Source: Chromera velia (Eukaryota; Sar; Chromeraceae). From it: DNA of 64,000 nt. The notes beneath the pieces are model-generated. The model had not been told where the DNA came from. It saw only the letters and a program-made list of their open reading frames with translations, and did no database searches. Numbering within the stretch: position 1 is the first letter of the stretch; each line of letters starts with the position of its first letter. The DNA lies in assembly GCA_018398765.1 (NCBI GenBank), contig JAHBMJ010003983.1:84524-148523 (forward strand), written 5' to 3'. Positions 31,330 to 42,600 of the stretch are shown piece by piece. The position numbers were made by a program, and so were the translations under genes.

Positions 31330-31768
31330 GCACGGTTGCAGACCAAGAGAGGCGAATGGACGCGGCAGCTGGGAGAAGGCTGCGGCATTGTGGAGTGGGT
31401 GGAGACGGCAAGTGCCCTTTGTTTGTTTGGGAGTATATAGACGGAGAGGGATTTGTCAACAGACCCGGATCTATCCACATCCAGGCTCCTGCAAAGAAAC
31501 GGACACACAGAAACAAGGTATCAAATGAACAACATGGAAGAACAAGATCTCTGAGCAGAGTATTAGCACAGACTCACGTGACGGCCATACGAAAGGTCCC
31601 TGCAAATTGGCGTCTGGAGTCGAGGCCCACCCTCCTTGCGTGGTCCCGCATGAGGCGCTGCTGGAACCTCCTGTTACTCACAAGGCCCCAGCTGCGTCTG
31701 AGCCGTAGGGCAGTGGCATTGGATTTCGTTTCCATCAAATCTTTTGCGCGGTTAAAATTACTGATCAT
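25385..31768 (-). CDS. CSA/ERCC8-like WD40 protein of transcription-coupled repair
   Basis: Fourteen exons join in phase to 834 residues: 31768-31578, 31488-31465, 31115-30985, 30666-30525, 30458-30323, 29939-29876, 29520-29459, 29033-28967, 28594-28528, 28085-28009, 27727-27566, 27089-26061, 25888-25643, 25491-25385 (TGA). The order of segments follows human CSA: SLDVDRSGGRFLAAASAQG / VFDLEKP; HSGSVTCVK; SAGVDGTVKVWDAEYG; IVDLNSQGITHSLKDHKG; ILDVAWLPGSSCVLATASSD; VRLWDLRRARACLVVFDEEN; FSSGRDGGVRVWDLKTGK; RLKGHYEDVRCVVL / YTGGEDG, then an acidic tail with IWDDEHEEEE. CSA is the substrate receptor of a CUL4-DDB1 ubiquitin ligase acting on stalled RNA polymerase II in the nucleus. The protein is about twice the human length because of a low-complexity, acidic and basic insert early in exon 12. 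Start ATG 31768 is a guess; the donor of exon 13 is weak. Confidence 0.9.
25531..25640 (-). repeat. (CA)n-(GA)n-(GACG)n microsatellite
   Basis: Plus-strand CA (about 25531-25582), GA (25583-25611) and GGAC units (25620-25641) in the last CSA intron; pyrimidine-rich on the sense strand and directly downstream of the exon ending at 25643. Confidence 0.9.
27348..27472 (-). repeat. (CA)n-(GA)n microsatellite
   Basis: CA then long GA runs on the plus strand within the CSA intron between 27566 and 27089. A similar short CT/GT tract lies at about 28868-28920 in another CSA intron. Confidence 0.9.
29498..29612 (-). repeat. Duplicated acceptor and start of CSA exon 7
   Basis: On the minus strand the words CTGCAG then TGGGCCTTCCTGGTCTGATC occur twice, at 29526-29498 (real exon 7 start) and 29612-29584, about 86 bp upstream in the intron. 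The upstream copy is followed by GTGCATGC, a possible donor. Confidence 0.8.
30888..30916. repeat. Poly-C tract with one unknown base
   Basis: A run of about 28 C residues with an N at 30904, inside the CSA intron between 30985 and 30666. The exact length is not resolved. Confidence 0.95.
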
Positions 31769-32327
31769 AGCTCGGCAACATAGATATTGTTTGCGACTTT
31801 ACAGAAGACGGCTTCCGCTTCGAACTCCAGCGACGTATCTGCGAGCTCCCGAGCCGTCTACCTCACCGGATGGACTCCAGCAACGTCTAGTCTTCATTGT
31901 GAGTGGCGATAAGGAGTCGAATATGCTCACTCAGAGGGTATTAATACCGTCCCTCCATCGTTCCTCCACAATGATGATAGGACATGATTGGACAATAGCT
32001 GTTCAATCATGACGGTTCAAAGTGTTTGGACAGACTCATATACGACAGACTGCGTCGCTGCATGCGATTCCTGTGTCGCACATGCATGATCATGCATGCA
32101 GCCCTATAACCGAGCTAAGCCGCATTCTCGGAGTCCGAGCTAACTTACAAATTTCATCCCGTCTCCTAAAAGTTTGCAGTACACTGAGTCATACTGAGTC
32201 CAGTCAGATGACTACTTACTGGTTGCTGCTCTTCCGACAAGCTCGATTGGAGGAAGGAAAACCGACAATCCGGGCTGGTCTGTGTGGAGGTTTTCTTTGA
32301 TAGCTCAGATTTTCGATTTTTTCGATC
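31769..32327. promoter_or_regulatory. Divergent promoter region of CSA and the opine dehydrogenase
   Basis: The two genes start 559 bp apart on opposite strands. The right half contains CTGCATGCG at 32058 and the palindrome-rich CATGCATGATCATGCATGCA at 32081-32100. TGCATGC words are known AP2-factor sites in apicomplexans; a role here is inference. Confidence 0.4.
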
Positions 32328-33674
32328 ATGTCTTCCTTTAAGAAGCGAGTGTGCATCGTCGGTGGAGGGAATGCCTGCCACGCTATGGCAGCGCTCTTTC
32401 CTTCTCGGGGAGTAGACACAGTCATGTACTGCGGGTTCGGTGACGAAGCTTCTCGCATATCTGCAGGGCTTCAGAAACACGGGGCCATCACCGCCTTTTT
32501 TGACTCCCATAACGCAGTGACAGGAGACGTAGTTGGAAGGCCGTCTCTTGTGTCTGACGACCCGTCTCTGGTGATCCCGTCGTCTGACGTCATCGTCATG
32601 CCTCTGCCGTCCTTTGCCTACCGTTCCACTCTGGAAGCCATGAAGCCTTACATGAAACCGGGTGCAATTGTGATCGCATCCCCGGGTCAGGGTGGCTTCG
32701 ACTGGATTGCGCAGGAGATTCTTGGGGAGGGGGTGGCAAAAGGAGACGAGGAAGGGGAGCAAGGGGTGATTCTGTCTGCGCTGGTTCCTATGCCCTTCAA
32801 CTGTCGAATCACAGATTTCGGGCATCACGTAGCTGTGCAGGAATTCAAAAGGAACTACAAAGTCGGTACAATGCCCCCGTCTCCCAAGGCGGTTGCTGCA
32901 GTCACAGAAGCGGTGGAGGCTCTTTTCGGTCCCTGTAAGTCAGCAGGACACTTCCTTTCCGTAACGCTCCATCCCCTGAACGCAGTCATCCATCCTGCAA
33001 GATTGTACTGTGCAACCGCCAGCTGGCGTCCGGACAGGCCGCTTCCTCGGAATCCTCTCTTCTACGAGGAGATGTGCGAGAAGAGCGGGAACGCGATCGA
33101 CGCGGTGGCATCTGAGATGGTCACTGTGGGGAAAGTCCTCCGAGAAGCGCACGGGTTCACAGACTTAGACGTCCCTCACATCATGGACTTTCTTGCCAAA
33201 TTTGTGTACGGTGACTATGCAAAAGACTGTCACACATTTTTCTCCCAACAGAATGCTTACAAAGGCTTCCGATGTCCCTTCCAACAAGTCCCTCTTCCCG
33301 CAGACGCGCCCGCACTCGATGCAGCCCTCCCTCAGGCGGGGGCCGTTCCAAGCACTTCTTCCCTTGCAGAGGATCCCGCAGCTCCAGCTCCAGGTTGCGG
33401 GTTTGCTCCGGATTTCTCCAACCGTTATTTTTCTGAGGACATCCCTCTCGGTCTCGCTCTCAACAGGGGCGTCGCAGAAATTGCAGGCGCCCCCAGGCCG
33501 ACCATTGACCGCCTTCTCCTGTGGGCTCAGCACCACATGCGCAAAGAATATTTGATTCCGGCCCCAGAATCACAAGCGGGATACGTGCTGGGAGGAAGAG
33601 ACGTTGGCGAGACTGCTGCTCCTCAGCGCTTCGGCATCAGAACAGTGGCACAGTTGATTGCTGGAAAACCGTGA
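32328..33674 (+). CDS. Opine-dehydrogenase-like NAD(P)H oxidoreductase, intronless
   Basis: A single uninterrupted frame of 448 residues (ATG 32328, TGA). The N-terminus has a beta strand and dinucleotide loop VCIVGGGNACHAMAAL, followed by VIVMPLPSFAYRSTLEAMKP and IVIASPGQGGFDW, as in octopine/nopaline/tauropine dehydrogenases. The helical second domain has LHPLNAVIHPARLY, where the family's catalytic His is expected, and FYEEM..KSGNAIDAV. Such enzymes reductively condense a 2-oxo acid with an amino acid, often recycling NADH under low oxygen. A Pro/Ala-rich insert (about 325-355) makes it longer than most relatives, which are about 350-400 residues. It is the only long gene in the window without introns, which fits late acquisition by transfer or retroposition. 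Substrates cannot be read from sequence. Confidence 0.88.
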   Translation: MSSFKKRVCIVGGGNACHAMAALFPSRGVDTVMYCGFGDEASRISAGLQKHGAITAFFDSHNAVTGDVVGRPSLVSDDPSLVIPSSDVIVMPLPSFAYRSTLEAMKPYMKPGAIVIASPGQGGFDWIAQEILGEGVAKGDEEGEQGVILSALVPMPFNCRITDFGHHVAVQEFKRNYKVGTMPPSPKAVAAVTEAVEALFGPCKSAGHFLSVTLHPLNAVIHPARLYCATASWRPDRPLPRNPLFYEEMCEKSGNAIDAVASEMVTVGKVLREAHGFTDLDVPHIMDFLAKFVYGDYAKDCHTFFSQQNAYKGFRCPFQQVPLPADAPALDAALPQAGAVPSTSSLAEDPAAPAPGCGFAPDFSNRYFSEDIPLGLALNRGVAEIAGAPRPTIDRLLLWAQHHMRKEYLIPAPESQAGYVLGGRDVGETAAPQRFGIRTVAQLIAGKP

Positions 33675-35436
33675 GAGGTGTCAGGAGGGATTTTTTCTGA
33701 CTGAAACATTTTTCAGGTACAGGAAATGGTGGTTGAAAAAACTAGAAAAGGAAAGGAAAGGGAAAGTGGCGACGTTCATGTACTTCTGCGCTGGGCTGTG
33801 TACGAGTTCCGTTATCTTGGGCTGGGCTACACTGTTCTTTTTTCGGAAATTTTTCGTATGGAAACCTAGAGTAAAACGGTGTTTAAACACAGGTTCAGCA
33901 ACTTCTTTTTGGCGTGGAACCGAAACACGAGCAAAACTGTGTAAACTTTGAAGAAAGTTTTTGACATACAAAAAATATATTTCTAATTGCACGGTCCCAA
34001 TTTGACTGAGATTAACTCCCAAATCGATTCCTAATTGGAATCGAATTATAGAATTTCTAAATAATTTTAAATGTATATGTGATTACTGTAATTCCCCTAG
34101 TAATTTCCATATAATTTATCATCATCATGATATGCCATCGCTATTAGGCTACTTCTAGGCTTCTAGCGTCTAGTGGTAAACGCACGAGGCATTCTAGGAG
34201 GCATTTTTGTTCTTATACAACAGCGTTAGCTGAGCGCTAGGCTGAGCATTAGATTCAATCTAATTCAATCAAATTCACTAAATTATTTTGTCGTGGATAC
34301 TCTCTTTCAAACTTTGCTACCTCAGGTGTAGCAACCTTTATATACCTATGACTGTAATTTGAAAATTGGATTTCAATTTGAGATTCTCAGATTCAAAGTT
34401 TCTAATTAAATTTTATTTCAATTAAATCTTTACATAATGATTAATAACTCTGATGATGACTCCTATAGGATGACTCATTGCATTGATCATGATTGATGAG
34501 GATCCAGGAATACCAAATAATGCAAAGGCTAGGACCAAAGCCACTAGTAAGGCTTTATAAACAACCGAGAGCTTACATAAAGCTACTAATTAGTGCTCAG
34601 ATTTACTCAGATTTAGAGTTTCTATGTTTTTATATGTATATGCATGCAAAAATTCAGCAAACGGAGCCTAAAGTTCAAGTTTAGCTTTTTACATTATTTA
34701 ATTAAGTTAAATTTCAAGTAATTAATTTTTTAACAGTGGAAAAAAACTTTTAAGACCTAGGATAAAATAGGGTAGGATAAGGTAATTTTTGATACTGCAT
34801 GAATGATTATTTTATTCAGTCATTTCAACTGAGTTATTAGCATTCCACATTTATTAATCAATATAACATCGCCCCGGGGTAAGTATATGCTCCGGATCAT
34901 AAGGCATTATATAATACAGATAAAAAATCTAAAATTGGATTCAGTGTTGCGGCAGGAAGGTTTGGAAGCAGCCTTTCTGTTACGCACGCCAGTGGTGCTC
35001 TATTCATAAATGCTTGTGTGCCTTCATGCATTATTTTTTGCACCAGGTGGCTTTATCGCTACGAAAAAACAAGACAGTACTTAGTTTGTCTGGACTTTAC
35101 CGCCAGTCGACGAGACAAACAGATCGTGGATGCCCACCCCGTTGCCGGCATGAAGACGTCCTCGCCGGCCATTCTCCAACGTGCTGCATCCTTCCCTCGG
35201 CTTTACTCAAATTGAATTCGATCCGTCCCATGCGAAATCCCCATTCCCCTCGATCGGGTCTCTCTCTCAGCCGGATGCGTATCCGGACGAAAACAGAGAG
35301 AGACAAACCCGCCTGCCTCCCGGCAGAGAAAGTAAGTATGAAAGAACGTTCATCCGAGACCTAGATTTGTTACCCCCCTTCCCCCGCCTTTCCAGAAGAT
35401 GCTACTGCACGATTTTCCCTTCCCGCCCCCCCCCCC
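33675..35436. other. AT-rich intergenic space between convergent genes
   Basis: No gene is confidently supported. 33950-34950 is strongly AT-rich. A diverged minus-strand copy of the (GAT)n-tailed repeat lies at about 34118-34178. At 35018-35306 both strands have moderately gene-like frames (minus: WGFRMGRIEFNLSKAEGRMQ); the minus one could be a last exon of the giant gene beyond the gap. Confidence 0.5.
34118..34178 (-). repeat. Diverged flank of the (GAT)n-tailed repeat
   Basis: On the minus strand GCTAGAAGCCTAGAAGTAGCC precedes ATATCATGATGATGAT. The flank of the copy at 48276-48320 reads GCTAGAAGCATAGAAGTAGG then CCGATATGATGATG, so the two sites share a tail-proximal segment. Confidence 0.5.
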
Positions 35437-35746
35437 NNNNNNNNNNNNNNNNNNNNNNNNNNNNNNNNNNNNNNNNNNNNNNNNNNNNNNNNNNNNNNNN
35501 NNNNNNNNNNNNNNNNNNNNNNNNNNNNNNNNNNNNNNNNNNNNNNNNNNNNNNNNNNNNNNNNNNNNNNNNNNNNNNNNNNNNNNNNNNNNNNNNNNNN
35601 NNNNNNNNNNNNNNNNNNNNNNNNNNNNNNNNNNNNNNNNNNNNNNNNNNNNNNNNNNNNNNNNNNNNNNNNNNNNNNNNNNNNNNNNNNNNNNNNNNNN
35701 NNNNNNNNNNNNNNNNNNNNNNNNNNNNNNNNNNNNNNNNNNNNNN
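35437..35746. other. Assembly gap
   Basis: 310 unknown bases flanked on both sides by runs of C, so a long poly-C tract probably stopped the assembly. It could hide a terminal exon of the minus-strand gene to the right. Confidence 0.99.
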
Positions 35747-36022
35747 CCCCCCCCCCCTCACCCAGTAGAGTTAGTACACGCACAAAAGTTCCTGCAGATA
35801 CGGCCTGCATGTAGACAGACAACAGGCAGAAGAGCAGAGGAGAGAAAGTTTGCGAGGAAAAAAAAAACAAAAACATCAGGTGTACTACTCATCCATCCAT
35901 CCATCCATCCATCCATCTGTCGAGTCGAAATGCGAGGCGTGAGAGAGAAAGCAGCCTACAAACGTGTTGCACGGTACGGAATCCGATCAAAAGTCCGACG
36001 AAGAAGAAGAAAACTTCTTAAT

Positions 36023-36577
36023 TCAGCCCACACCGGAGGGTATCCTCCTCCTTCTATGACAGCAGGACAAGCGAGCTGACCTCAGGAGCCGCCCACACGT
36101 CTCCTCCACCTCCTCGTGCAGTGCCCCCAATCGTTCCTTCACCTCCGCCTCGATCGAGGAGTGTTGAGCAGCGCTGCAACGTTCATGGTGTGGTTGGGGG
36201 CATGCTATTGATTCTCTTCGGTGAATGAAAGCGAGAGATACAACAGGGCGACCTATTTAATTTACTTTGACTCATTGATTCGTCTGCGATTCTCTTGAGC
36301 AAAAAATGGATTGATTGTCAAATGTGGAACATGAAAGGAATCCGCTGCCCATCATTCTCAGCTGACACACTGACCTCGGACTGCTCTGCTGTGCGACTGC
36401 GCGTGCCTGCGAGTCCTCGATTTCGTCTACGAAGGCAGACCAGCCTTTGACGCACGCAAAGATGCGGCTGAGGATCTCCGCCTCGACTGCAAGAGAGACA
36501 AGACACGAAAGAGACGAGCAAGCATCAGGAGAGGTCCTGCGCATGATCAGGCACTTGGACAATGAGCGAAAATAAAC

Positions 36578-36619
<42 letters not shown>

Positions 36620-39600
36620 CCGGTGCCTCACAAACATTTCTGTGCAGGCTTTTTGATTCTCAAGCGGAAGGTCGAGAGGTGAGCGGGAAGGCTTGAAGAA
36701 AACCAGGGAGAACAATCACGGAATGTCCTTGATCCTGAACACGAAGAAAATTAACCTATCACTCTTCATCAGCACTGCCGTCATGCATCTGACTGACTTC
36801 TGGATCTTCCGTGCGGAACTCGCCCGTCGGACTCTGCCTCCACCCACTCCGTCAGAACCTCCACCTGTCGTCTAGAGCTCACTGCCTGAAGAAGCTGCCC
36901 CGCCAGGAACACGTTCATTCCGCACCCAGACTCCTTCAGCATCAGACTCAAGACGTCACACACCACAGAGGCAAGCTTGCAGCTCTCAGGGGGGAAGTAA
37001 AGACACCCGCACGTAGGGGGAGTGGCCGTTGCAGCAGTCACAACGGAATGGCGACCGGATCCCTCTGCCGCCGCCTCACCATCGACTGAAAGCGCCAACT
37101 GACTTCCACTAGAAGAGGTAGGCAGCATGCCAAATCTCGAACGGTCAGGTCCACCTGAGTCCTCCATATGCCTTCGGGTTGGCACTCTGATGGTTGCGTC
37201 CCCTGCTTTCGGTGTGGGCTCTTCCCCCCCGCCCTCGATTCGCTGGCGGCTCGTGGAGCTTCTTCGACCATCGAATGCAAATGGAGTTGCAGGATAGATG
37301 CTTGCAGGCGTGCGCCCACCGACTGTCAAGTCTCCAATTGCCCGAACGGCAGGGAGAATGAACGCATCTCCCGTCCGCATCGTGGAGGCCGATATGACAC
37401 AAAACTGTGCAAGGTGTTGCAAGAGCTCAACTCCTCTGCAATCGCACATATGGGAAGAAACACATCAGTCTGCAGAGCATGCTGTACCACTGTTCCAAAG
37501 CCATCTGAGTCAAATAAGAATATGTGAGCAATGACATCCTTTGTCGAAAAGCCCTACCACGCATTTCCCTTCTTTTGGCAAAATTCGAGTCGAGAGTTCA
37601 AACCCAGCAGCCGACTGACTGACTTTTGTGCCTCCATCCTGGAAAAGTGCTTATCTGCCAAATCAAAGATGGGAGCCCCGGAGGAAATCGGGAAGACGAA
37701 CAGCCCCCCCCGAGAAGGACTTCCCCCCCCGTGCCCGATCGATTCCGACAGCCGTCTCGGGGAGTCGCTTGCTTGCAGACGCAGTCTCATCCTGAGTTCG
37801 CAGCACTCAAACGCACACACACACACAAACAGAAAAAGAGAATCAGAGACTCAGACAAATGGATGGGACGCGTATCGTTCTGCCGGACTTGCGTAGGTGG
37901 GGACTGATCTACATACGAAAGCTGAGTCCCAGTGGAAAAGATCAAAACATGCGTCGAGGTGAAAGCAAATCTCTGTTCCGTGTTGTCTCATACACAGTCC
38001 ATGCAACTAGGGGCAGACACTCTTAGTTCTACAGCGAGCCAAATATTCTTTATTTTCCTTTCTTCTGCATCCCCTAGCTTCTCTGACCTTCCTTCATGAG
38101 TGGGAGAGAACGCTCCGTTTGTGTTGTTGCTGTTCTGTTGGGACAGTCTCTGGTGAGCAGCCTTCGAGAAGGGACTGCCCCCCTCGTTTCCTCCCGCACC
38201 GCTTCCTTCTCTCCCTTCCCCNAAAAAAGGAGGTGCGAGCGCAGTCCAATCGGAAAGCGGAAGGAGAGGGGCCTCTCAGGAGACAAACCACACAGCCTTC
38301 AACACGCACACAGAGACTCAAACAAAGCCTCTGAAGAAGACAAAAAGTTTTGCAAGAATGATCCAAGTATACCGAAACCTGTTTTCTATGCAAAGACATG
38401 ATGAGAGCGCGAACTTCGACGGACAGACCCAGCAGAAGCCGCAGGGCCCCCCGGGGATCGTGGGACGTCTCGCGGGCAACCGGAGTGCTGAAGGCGCCTC
38501 TTGATCCGATTGCAGATCCGGTCTGAGAGAGAGAGAGGGAATCCAACTGGGTGCCCATATCGGTCAACCTCGTTTGGCTGGGTCTCCTTTCCCCCTCGGC
38601 TGCTGCAGCACTTGGCGGAGGTTTCTGGGAGTCCCTGTCTTTCCGGGCCTCCTCCCTTTTTTCTAAAGGGGAAGAATAAGAGGACGAAGAAGCTTTTGGG
38701 TGGTCGTTAAGGGGTGCAGGAGACAGCGGGGGGGATGCCCGCCTCTCGTGATACGCAATGACGGTGTTTGTCCGTGATTCATGGCGCTCGTGCCCCTCAA
38801 ATCCCTCTCGCGGCTCATTTTCGAATCTCTGCTCTAATATCATGGGGCCTGATGCTGGTGCTTCAGGAGGCAGAGTTTGAGGAGAAACACCCGGAGAGAA
38901 ACTAGGCCCAGCTGGAGATGCACCGGCAGAGGGGGGGACTAGATTTTCAATTTGCTGATTAACAAATGAAAAATCAAATTCCGCCCCGCCTTGGGATTTT
39001 GAGAAGGAAGCAGAGAAGGGTGAGAGGGGTTCCCCCCCCCCTTTGTCCTTCGTGATGGATGCCTGCCTGCTGGGGCCCTTTCCCAGTTGCTCCGGTGAGA
39101 GCTTTTGAGAATAACCGAAGATAGACTGGGATCTAGACCCTGACCCTGTCTCGCTCTGGGATCGGGGAGACCTTGGTGAGGGCGAGTGTGCAAAGGGACT
39201 TCCCGCATTGGCAGAGAAAGAAATCAAGAACTCCTTTTCTGCAACAGAAGCACAGTAGTCACACTCATTGTAACCTGTGCTGAAGTCATGCAAAAGCGTA
39301 AACATGCATGCATGCATGCAAGTGAGAATGTGGGAACAAATATAAAATGCCAGACGAATCCTTTTCGAATACCCACGAGTGTGCTGCTTACGAATCTCTC
39401 GTTGATTTTGGTGAAAGTTTCCCCCTCCTTTCTCTTTGACCCCATCCGACAGAAATGGATAAACAAATTGAGGCCTTTTTTCACTTACCAATCGCATCTG
39501 CAATTTTTTTGTCCACGTGAAACGCCAACCCGTCTGGGAAGACTGCAGAGGGCTCGATGAGGAATACGCCTGGGAAGGCCTCAGCTAGGTCAACGAAGTG

Positions 39601-39638
39601 ACGTGCGAGGACGAAGGCCTTCCTGTTGCTCCTGTCTC

Positions 39639-39678
<40 letters not shown>

Positions 39679-42600
39679 TAAAATTGTGTTCTTGCGTTCT
39701 GTGACGGAAGATCGATCATGCAACTTGACGGTGTATTGGAGGGGCGTCTCACCTCAGCAAAGAGACGAAATAGAGGTGCTCGATGATTTTTGACTTTGTT
39801 CTGTTGAATCACAGCTAGCCGCTCTTTGTGGACTTATTGTTTTTTGTACGCCTGCATGTGCAGCCTAGCGAGTACTGTTCGAATCAATCATTTTCAAAAT
39901 CAAATATTCTTCGTGAATCTAAATCCTTTGACAGACCCACAGAGCGAAGCATATGAATACAGACACCTACGACACATGCACAAAGTGCGATGACATGCAC
40001 AAAAAGAAGACAGGCAGAGAAACAAAAACAAAGGAAGGCCTCATGCACTCACGTGATCTCCCGCCAGGACTCCAGTGTGAGGACGTTGCACCGCTTTCGG
40101 CAGGGCCCCACTCGAATTTGCCCCCCCTTCCTTTCTTGTCCCTCTCCCCCGAACCGGAAAGTCTGGCAGTCGGGTGAGGAGGAGATGCTCCCCTGTTGAT
40201 GCCGCTCATTCTTTTGAGCATATGGAGGGCCGTATCCACGGGTGAGTCTGGTTCATACCCGTCTTCTTCCTCCTTGCAAGGTTGCATCATCGTCTTCCTT
40301 TCTGAGGGACTCCGGGCGCAGTCGACTCCGAGAGCCCCGACCTCCTCGCCTCCTGGGCCGGGGTGGTCATCTGCTCCCCCCGTCTCCTGTCCATCCTCCT
40401 CCTCGTGAAATCTGCCCTTCCGAGCAGCTTCCTGCTGGCGTCTTCGTACCAGCAGTGCAGAGTCGATAGGGGACATCTGTTCGGACTCGTGGGGAGAGGG
40501 GAATTCCAACAGAGGCCCGCTCTCTTTGGTCAGAGAAGAAATGAGTGGAGGAGGGGCTGCAGGTTTGGTGGCTGAAGAGGGAGAGGAGGGGCGAGAGACC
40601 TTTTCTCGGGGGGAGTTCTGATTTGATCCCCCGGGGCTACCCTTTTTGGGAGAGGGGTGACGCACTGCCGCAAGGATTTCGAGGAAGTCTTCTGCAGTCT
40701 CTGCCTCGTCAGGATCGGGTTCTTCCTCTCCTGCTTCTGCTTCCCCTTCTTCTGCCTGGACAGCAGCAGGTCCATCGACTTTCGTCATCGAAGGTGCCTC
40801 TCTAGCCTCGTCGGACTCTGCTGCAGGAAATAAGTGAGGAGAGAGAGAACGAAGGGTTCGAGGGAGGAAGGAAGACAGAGAGAGTGAAGGAAGACAAGAA
40901 TGGCGCGAGGAATTGTGTGTGTGTAGAGCGCACCTTTGTGTGACAATCAATGTTAGATGAAAGAAGAAGATCAGTCGGAAACCCTATGTGCAGGCATGTA
41001 TTAATAAAAACAAACTTCAGCCATGCGCTTATCAAAAAACAATTTCGTCCCACAACTGTGCATGGGATCTGCACATCAATCAATCAGACTGACCCTTCAA
41101 CGCATCCCATCGAAGCCATAGGTCCTCGAGGGTGGAGTCGTCTGCTTCGTCATTTGGTCTCACAAGACTTCCTCCTGTAGGGGCGTGCTCACGGCCAGAT
41201 TCAAACGAGGTCTCCGGTATTCCTTGTGACTCTCCCTGGTGCTCTTGCTTCTCCTGTGCACTTCGCGCCTGCTGCCTCTTTCGTGACATGACAGCGGTGT
41301 CCTGCGGACTGTCTATCTGCGCTCCCTCTTCCCTCGAAGCTTGAGATCCTTCGTGAACTCTTGACGCAGGGGAAGAATCTGTCACAGAGGAAGACGAACA
41401 ATTCACACGGTGCGCAAACTCCTGCTCTTGTTGACGGGCCTGTTGCCTTTTTCGCGCCATCAAAGCGGAGCCGTCAGGTGGTTGCAGTACATCTGCATCT
41501 GTCGGAGCTGCAGATGACGACATGGCATCTCCAGGATAGTGCTGCTGTTCCTGGACTCTGCGTGCCTGCTGCCTCTTCCGTGACATGAGTGCAGAGCCCT
41601 GGGGACTTCCGGGAGCCTGCAGGTCTTCCTCTGCTGGGGACTCTTCTCCTAGAGACACAGGAAGAGGGGGAAGAGGACCCGATGTGTTGGCAGAAGCATC
41701 CATGAGCCCTTGGGCTAGGGGTGATCGCTCCTCTTGCTGCTGCTGTTCTTGGAGACGGCGTGCCTGTTGGCGCTTCCTGGCCATGACTGCGGTGTCCTGC
41801 GGGGAGTCGGGAGGTTGAAGGGCCTCTTTGTCCTCGTCTGCTGACTCGCCTTCTCCCTCCTTCTGCTGTTTCTCCTGCACACGGCGCGCCTGCTGTCGCT
41901 TGCGTGCCATGAGTGCAGAGCCCTGGGGACTTCCGGGAGCCTGCAGGTCTTCCTCTGCTGGGGACTCTTCTCCTAGAGACACAGGAAGAGGGGGAAGAGG
42001 ACCCGATGTGTTGGCAGAAGCATCCATGAGCCCTTGGGCTAGGGGTGATCGCTCCTCTTGCTGCTGCTGTTCTTGGAGACGGCGTGCCTGTTGGCGCTTC
42101 CTGGCCATGACTGCGGTGTCCTGCGGGGAGTCGGGAGGTTGAAGGGCCTCTTTGTCCTCGTCTGCTGACTCGCCTTCTCCCTCCTTCTGCTGTTTCTCCT
42201 GCACACGGCGCGCCTGCTGTCGCTTGCGTGCCACGAGTGCGGAGCCCTGGGGGCTGTCGGGGGCAGAAGCGGGGGAGTGGCCAGTGAGGTCGCCCTCCTC
42301 TTCCTCTCCGGGGGGCGGGTCTGCGCGCAGCTTCAGAGAAGTGAGGGGCTCGGGTTTGTGCGCAGAGGCGGCAATCAGGTCCTCTGCCCGCTCCTGCTGT
42401 TCTTGGAGACGGCGGGCCTGGTGCCGCTTCCTCGACATCACGGCTGTGTCTTGGGGACTGTCAGGGGGCTGCACTTTGTCTTCACCCGTTTCCTCTAGCC
42501 ATCCGAAGTCTCCGAAAGGTTGCGTCTCTCCCACCTGCTGCTGCTCCTGCAGACGGCGCGCCTGTTGCCGTTTGCGTGACATCAATGCAGACCCCTGGGG

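Noticed and set aside
34165-34190. GTCTAGTGGTAAACGC, similar to a tRNA D-arm/A-box
   Set aside because: No B-box (GGTTCGANTCC) and no cloverleaf could be formed downstream.
35018-35306. Gene-like frames on both strands left of the 310-base gap
   Set aside because: Neither has a supported start, splice partner or family match; the minus frame may be a terminal exon of the giant gene, but the gap prevents a test.
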